Shown here one piece after another: positions 21,474-25,172 of a DNA stretch of 25,172 bases. The stretch's first letter is position 1, and every line of letters starts with the position of its first letter. The DNA comes from a virus, in IMG/VR virus record IMGVR_UViG_3300050821_002337, positions 1 to 25,172 of that record, one strand, 5' to 3'. The notes beneath the pieces were generated by a model. The model was not told the DNA's origin and searched no databases. It worked only from the letters and a program-made list of their open reading frames with translations. A program made the translations under genes and the position numbers.

Positions 21474-23807
21474 ATGACAAGTAAACAAATGAAGACAGCG
21501 TTACGGATGGCCCTCTGCGTGTTGTGCCTGTTAGGTGCTACAGCCGGGCGCGGGCAGGTCGGGAACCCGCAAACCTTCGCCACAGCCAACCTAACTGCCT
21601 CGGCGGCAAGCTGCTCGGTCGCCAATAACACTGCGGTACTGCGAGTGCACTTGCCAAACAACGCGGATGGAGCCTCGTTCACTACTTCGGGCACGTATTC
21701 AGGAACCGTGCAATTTCAGGCTTCTGCCGATAATCAGACGACTTGGCCGACAAATGAAGGCAGCGCGACTTCGCCGGGCATCACTTCGATAGCCGTAAAC
21801 GGGCTCACGGATCTGTGCATTTACGTCTCGGCTTATACGAGCGGAACCATCGTGGCGACGATCAATGTCACTCTGAACACTGGATTGCAGGGGCCAGCAG
21901 GGCCAGCAGGTGCGGGCGGCGCAGCAGCTAATAGCCCACTTCCAGCCGCCACGTCAGGGCCGGGGCCGGTTTTCAACGTCAAAAATTATGGGGCGGTGGG
22001 GAACTCGCAATCGAGCCTAAACGCCACTGCAACGGGCGGAACTGGATTCACTTGCACCGACTGCGCATTCACGCAGGCCGATGTTGGAAAACGTATTTCT
22101 TGCGCCGCCAATTTTACGACGGTAGTTGCACCGGCTACAACAATTGCCAGCGTCACGAACGCAACTACGATTGTCCTTTCCGTATCTGCCGTTGGAGCCG
22201 GAACCTGCGTTGCTGTTTGGGGTACGCCGGACGATGCGGCGGTCGCTGCCGCTTTAGCGGCTGCAATTGCACAGATGACTAACGTTTTCAATTCGGGAAA
22301 TTTAGGGATTACAAGCTCTGCGCCGACACTTTACTTTCCTGCCGGAAACTACAATCTATCATCCACCGCGATTAACGTGGCTCCGTCTTCCTCAAGAAGT
22401 GGATTTGCCATCCGTGGGGATGGTATAGACCAAAGCAAAATTTATTTTAATACCGGGGAGACTGCCGCTCAACTCATTCAATTCAACGGCAACGCGCGCG
22501 AGATCTTGATGGAAGATATCACCCTGGATGGCGCGCAAGGCAATCAAACTACGGCAAACCTCGTATTGATCATGGGGGGTGGTCCGGCTTGGATTAGAAA
22601 TGTCACGATTCAGAGATTCGGCGTAAGCCAGGCCCTTTATTTGGCTGGGCAGGATTACGGAAACAAGATAACTGTTGTCGCAAATAGCGGTACGGGCATC
22701 GTCTGTCAGGGCTGCACCGGAGAGTTGTATGAGACTGTTTCCTCGAATAATAACGGATCGGGAGGAAATCTACTAATCTCCGGCGTGAATGGCGGTGGAA
22801 CGGGAGAGGGATTTAGCTGGCTTAAGGGGCTTGTTGATGAATGTGTCGGTGGGCCTTGTACGCAGGTTGTGAATTCGCGGGACGTTTGGCTTGGCGGTGG
22901 ATTTTTTTCCGGCAGCGGTGGTGCGGCTATTTCCGTGGATGCAAATTCATATGTCCATCTAGTAAGTGGCATCGCTGGCGTGTTTGCTCAGGACTCAAAC
23001 CTCAACGGACTTACAGTAGCTACTGGTGGCGTTGTACAGGCATCCGACTTCCGATTTTTTGGTACTGGCACAGGGAAGTGCATTACCAATAATGGAATCT
23101 TTAACGATAACGGCGGAAACTCATGCGAGAACATGTTCCAGATCGCTAGCGGAACATCCACTGGCACGACAGCAGTCCTAACACTGACTAACAATACGGC
23201 CGCCGTAAATGCGAATTGCTCCGTTGGCGATGCCTTGCTCGTTTCAGGAACAACCGCAGGATACAACGGCTATTATCCAGCTGGGGCTACAAGCGGAATT
23301 ACGGCGGTCACAGCAACCACGCTGACATACACAACGATTGCATCAAACATAGGTGCGATTGGGGCGGGTGGCTTCGCCTTCTGTCGCAACATGCAGACAT
23401 ATACGGGAACGCTTCCGAAGGCGCTTCTAAACAACCCGATTCCCAATACCTGCTACGTCACGATCACGCCTATCGTGAACGCCACAACGTATAACATATG
23501 CAATTTCGCAGCCCAGAATCCAACGAACATTACCCGCATTACGGCAAGCTCTCAGGTCACAACTGCCTGCACAGTGGCCCCGATCATCACCATTTCAAAC
23601 GGCACTGTGTCTGAAACGCTGACACTCACCACGGCTAAAAGTTCCTGGGATAGTTCCGTAGATACGAGTACAGGTGTAGGCACGACCATTTTCAAGCCCA
23701 ACACGACAATCACGGTCAAGTATGACGCGGGAGCGGCTTCTGCTTGCACTACGCCGCCAACGAACTTCGCAGTCAGCTACAACATTTCTCCGATTTTGAG
23801 CAACTAA
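21474..23807 (+). CDS. Tailspike with pectate-lyase-type beta-helix and signal peptide
   Basis: This 777-residue protein starts with a Sec-like signal (MKTALRMALCVLCLLGATAG, near residues 6-25; mature Gln about 28). An Ig-like domain follows (residues 32-137), then a short collagen-like linker GPAGPAGAGG (140-149). The sequence FNVKNYGAVGN (167-177) and DDAAVAAALAAAIA with LYFPAGNYNL (253-297) is the classic entry to a Pectate_lyase_3 beta-helix used by tailspikes to bind or cut polysaccharide. The middle is Gly/Asn-rich parallel-helix sequence. The C-terminal third (from about residue 550) is Thr/Ala-rich beta. About 18 cysteines are present. It takes the P22 gp9 place, but a signal peptide replaces the head-binding domain. 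Confidence 0.8.
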   Translation: MTSKQMKTALRMALCVLCLLGATAGRGQVGNPQTFATANLTASAASCSVANNTAVLRVHLPNNADGASFTTSGTYSGTVQFQASADNQTTWPTNEGSATSPGITSIAVNGLTDLCIYVSAYTSGTIVATINVTLNTGLQGPAGPAGAGGAAANSPLPAATSGPGPVFNVKNYGAVGNSQSSLNATATGGTGFTCTDCAFTQADVGKRISCAANFTTVVAPATTIASVTNATTIVLSVSAVGAGTCVAVWGTPDDAAVAAALAAAIAQMTNVFNSGNLGITSSAPTLYFPAGNYNLSSTAINVAPSSSRSGFAIRGDGIDQSKIYFNTGETAAQLIQFNGNAREILMEDITLDGAQGNQTTANLVLIMGGGPAWIRNVTIQRFGVSQALYLAGQDYGNKITVVANSGTGIVCQGCTGELYETVSSNNNGSGGNLLISGVNGGGTGEGFSWLKGLVDECVGGPCTQVVNSRDVWLGGGFFSGSGGAAISVDANSYVHLVSGIAGVFAQDSNLNGLTVATGGVVQASDFRFFGTGTGKCITNNGIFNDNGGNSCENMFQIASGTSTGTTAVLTLTNNTAAVNANCSVGDALLVSGTTAGYNGYYPAGATSGITAVTATTLTYTTIASNIGAIGAGGFAFCRNMQTYTGTLPKALLNNPIPNTCYVTITPIVNATTYNICNFAAQNPTNITRITASSQVTTACTVAPIITISNGTVSETLTLTTAKSSWDSSVDTSTGVGTTIFKPNTTITVKYDAGAASACTTPPTNFAVSYNISPILSN

Positions 23808-23809
23808 CT

Positions 23810-24091
23810 ATGAATCCTCTAATCCAATCTCTATCTCAATGGGTCGTCGCTCATCCGACCGCTGTGTCGATGACCGCATATTACGTCTTCTCGGTGTTCA
23901 TCAGCTCGCTCGAAATGCCGACGAACCAAAGCGGTGCGTTCTACCGTTTCTGCTTCAAATTCTTTAATGGTCTAGCGGCAAACCTGCCACGTGCACAGGC
24001 TTCCACGACAAACCTTGGGTACCAAAATCCGAAAGCACCGACGATTCCAGGGCCTGAAATACCATCACCGAAGGACACTAAAGGAAGTTGA
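23810..24091 (+). CDS. Small membrane-associated phage protein (holin-like candidate)
   Basis: ATG 23810 comes two bases after the tailspike stop; the longer frame from 23744 would lie inside that gene. The 93-residue product has one hydrophobic segment (VSMTAYYVFSVFISSL, about residues 19-34), then a conserved-looking FYRFCFKFFNGLAANLPRAQ stretch and a Pro/Ser-rich tail. This pattern recurs in short late-region phage proteins I cannot name. A holin or holin-associated role is possible from size and position. The last 14 bases overlap, tail to tail, the minus-strand endonuclease gene. Confidence 0.6.
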   Translation: MNPLIQSLSQWVVAHPTAVSMTAYYVFSVFISSLEMPTNQSGAFYRFCFKFFNGLAANLPRAQASTTNLGYQNPKAPTIPGPEIPSPKDTKGS

Positions 24092-24590
24092 GGACTGCAA
24101 ACTCGCCATGATGAATTTTAGCAGCTTCGTCGTAGGCACGTGCAGCTTCTTCCTTAGTATTAAAGAGACCGAGCCAGTAATGTTTTCCCCTGCACTGAAG
24201 TTGGGCAACCCATTGTTTCCTACTTGTATTCCAGCTCACACCTTTAAATCCACTTTTGTTCCTGGTACTTTTCCGGAGGTTGGCCTGATTTTGGGAGCCG
24301 GAACATTTGCGCAAGTTCTGTTTTCGATTGTCCAGGCCCTCATGGTTGCGGTGATCTACGTGAAGAACTCCCATAATGAACGTGTGCATTCTGAGACTTT
24401 TTCCATCCACCTGTCGGAAGGCATAGAAGGTTCTGGCCTCTTTACTCCACTCGGCCGTCCAGTTGAATTGCGAGAGGCGTTCAAAATCTTCCACATCGAC
24501 AATGGCATTTTGTCCTTGTGTCAGTGGGATCAGGCGGTAAGAATTATCAAGCGGCTGAACAACCTCGTGTCTTTTCACGGGGAGTTTCAT
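24078..24590 (-). CDS. HNH homing-type endonuclease with AP2 DNA-binding domain
   Basis: This 170-residue minus-strand protein has an HNH core at about residues 66-105 (MHTFIMG, HVDHRNHEGLDNRKQNLR) and an AP2 domain at 114-168 (GFKGVSWNTSRKQWVAQLQC, then YWLGLFNTKEEAARAYDEAA and the HHGEFAVLNF ending). HNH-AP2 proteins are free-standing homing-type nucleases that spread between phage genomes. The AP2 part binds the target and the HNH part cuts it. A GAGGTGG site precedes ATG 24590. It faces the opposite way from its neighbours, as expected for a recent insertion between two late genes. All domain landmarks appear intact. Confidence 0.92.
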   Translation of the reverse strand: MKLPVKRHEVVQPLDNSYRLIPLTQGQNAIVDVEDFERLSQFNWTAEWSKEARTFYAFRQVDGKSLRMHTFIMGVLHVDHRNHEGLDNRKQNLRKCSGSQNQANLRKSTRNKSGFKGVSWNTSRKQWVAQLQCRGKHYWLGLFNTKEEAARAYDEAAKIHHGEFAVLNFL

Positions 24591-24648
24591 CGGTCCACCT
24601 CGAATGGACTGTTGAAGTTCAGCCGCATTTTACTATAGGAGAAACCCC

Positions 24649-24789
24649 TTGTCCCCACTAATCATCATCCTGCTTTTGATCCTCTTGCTCGGTGGCGGCG
24701 GATTTGGCTATTCGCACTATGGCGTCTGGGGCGGCGTTGGACCTGTCGTTCTCGTGATCGTGGTTTTGCTTCTGCTGAGAGTTCTTTAA
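24649..24789 (+). CDS. Small membrane protein (46 aa)
   Basis: The start is TTG 24649, preceded by TAGGAGAAA. The 46-residue peptide is almost all hydrophobic: SPLIIILLLILLLGGGGFGY, a short polar turn (SHYGVWGG), then VGPVVLVIVVLLLLRVL. Two membrane spans with a tight turn resemble DUF3309-like small proteins or class II holins. With the next gene it may form a holin-type pair, although membrane proteins this short are hard to assign. Confidence 0.6.
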   Translation: MSPLIIILLLILLLGGGGFGYSHYGVWGGVGPVVLVIVVLLLLRVL

Positions 24790-24800
24790 CGGAGGGAAAA

Positions 24801-24962
24801 ATGTCTGAACACAACAATGCACCGATCAGGCTGATTTTCATCGTACTCGCGCTCGTGATGTTCGCCATCGCAGGCTTCGGATGGCCTGCGCCTGTCGAGC
24901 CGTACCGCGTGAAGTTCATTGGGATTGGCTTATTTTTCTGGGTTTTGAGTACGTTCTTTTGA
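24801..24962 (+). CDS. Small two-span membrane protein, holin candidate (53 aa)
   Basis: ATG 24801 has a strong GGAGGG site. The 53 residues have a polar start (SEHNNAPIR), a first membrane segment LIFIVLALVMFAIAGFGW, a loop with PAPVEPYRVKF and a second segment IGIGLFFWVLSTFF. Two spans, small size and late position fit a holin or a lysis accessory protein. No endolysin is visible in the window to confirm this. Its stop overlaps the TTG of the next gene. Confidence 0.6.
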   Translation: MSEHNNAPIRLIFIVLALVMFAIAGFGWPAPVEPYRVKFIGIGLFFWVLSTFF

Positions 24963-25147
24963 GAAAGCTCGTCTATCGCCGCATCGATGGAATCAACCTG
25001 GCGGCCTGTGATTCATGCGCCTGGACGTTTAACCCAGAAAACCTCGAAGCGGACAGCCTCGAAGAATTGAAAGCGAAGTTTCAGGTGCAGAAACTCAAAG
25101 ACTTTGCCCAGCACAATTGTAGGGAATTTCCAAAGGAGAAAATATGA
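24959..25147 (+). CDS. Small CxxC...HxC putative zinc protein
   Basis: The TTG at 24959 overlaps the previous stop (TTGA), giving 62 residues; a longer frame from 24881 would lie inside the membrane-protein gene. The sequence has CDSCAWTF near residue 18 and FAQHNCREF near residue 51, a C-x2-C...H-x-C set able to bind one zinc, joined by an acidic helix (ADSLEELKAKF). Similar tiny zinc-finger-like proteins are frequent in Acidobacteriota-type sequences as far as I recall. Function unknown. The stop overlaps the next ATG. Confidence 0.55.
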   Translation: MRKLVYRRIDGINLAACDSCAWTFNPENLEADSLEELKAKFQVQKLKDFAQHNCREFPKEKI

Positions 25148-25172
25148 AGGTTTTTACCGCATTGGTTTTGGC
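25144..25172 (+). CDS. Start of a gene cut by the window edge
   Basis: ATG 25144 overlaps the previous TGA and follows a GGAGAAAAT site. Only nine codons are visible (MKVFTALVL), consistent with the beginning of a signal peptide or membrane anchor. The product cannot be named. Confidence 0.5.

Noticed and set aside
23991-24638. 215-codon plus-strand frame
   Set aside because: It is the antisense shadow of the HNH-AP2 endonuclease, whose domains are clear on the minus strand.
1-25172. CRISPR arrays, tRNA genes, IS elements, att sites
   Set aside because: No regularly spaced repeats, no T-loop GTTCGA-type tRNA cores with matching stems, no transposase or integrase frames were seen on either strand.

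Overview
The window is a stretch of the late region of a tailed double-stranded DNA phage, or a prophage, with a P22-like (podovirus) virion plan. Almost all genes lie on the + strand, tightly packed with ATGA/GTGA/TTGA stop-start overlaps. No integrase, repressor, tRNA or ribosomal gene is visible, so free phage and prophage cannot be told apart. The host is probably a Gram-negative soil-type bacterium. Four proteins have Sec signal peptides predicted to leave Gln at mature position 1, a habit I associate with Acidobacteriota, but that host call is inference and only moderately sure.

Layout, left to right. Positions 1-441 hold the C-terminal part of a DpdA/TGT-like base-exchange enzyme for 7-deazaguanine DNA modification; its gene runs in from outside the window. 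Positions 506-2509 are a train of small genes, including an HNH nuclease and a small zinc-ribbon protein. Positions 2506-4171 are the packaging motor: a DUF5681-type small subunit and a PBSX-type large terminase. Positions 4171-5561 carry four or five small proteins and a GroES-like co-chaperonin. After a strong terminator-like hairpin come portal, scaffold and P22-type coat (5633-10047). Three accessory genes follow (10058-11959), the first encoding a protein with a signal peptide. Then come gp4-like and gp10-like head-tail connectors, a small structural protein, a GNAT acetyltransferase in the virion cluster, and three ejection proteins in the gp7/gp20/gp16 positions (11960-19674). A tail fibre and a pectate-lyase-fold tailspike follow, both with signal peptides, separated by a minus-strand secreted HExxH metallopeptidase-like gene. 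The right end has a small membrane protein, a minus-strand HNH-AP2 homing-type endonuclease, two more tiny membrane proteins (holin candidates), a Cys/His protein and the first codons of another gene.

Working together: terminase loads DNA through the portal into a scaffolded P22-like shell, probably helped by the phage co-chaperonin. gp4/gp10-like proteins close the vertex, the three ejection proteins are packaged for DNA delivery, and the fibre and tailspike bind and perhaps degrade host surface glycan. DpdA-type modification would protect the DNA from restriction.

The most unusual feature is that three proteins encoded inside the virion module have clear N-terminal Sec signal peptides and are rich in cysteine. 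Virions assemble in the cytoplasm, so either the proteins reach the virion by an unusual route or they are not virion parts. The phage GroES, the secreted metallopeptidase on the opposite strand, a portal start codon placed directly behind a terminator hairpin, and a shared motif in two neighbouring accessory proteins also deserve a second look.
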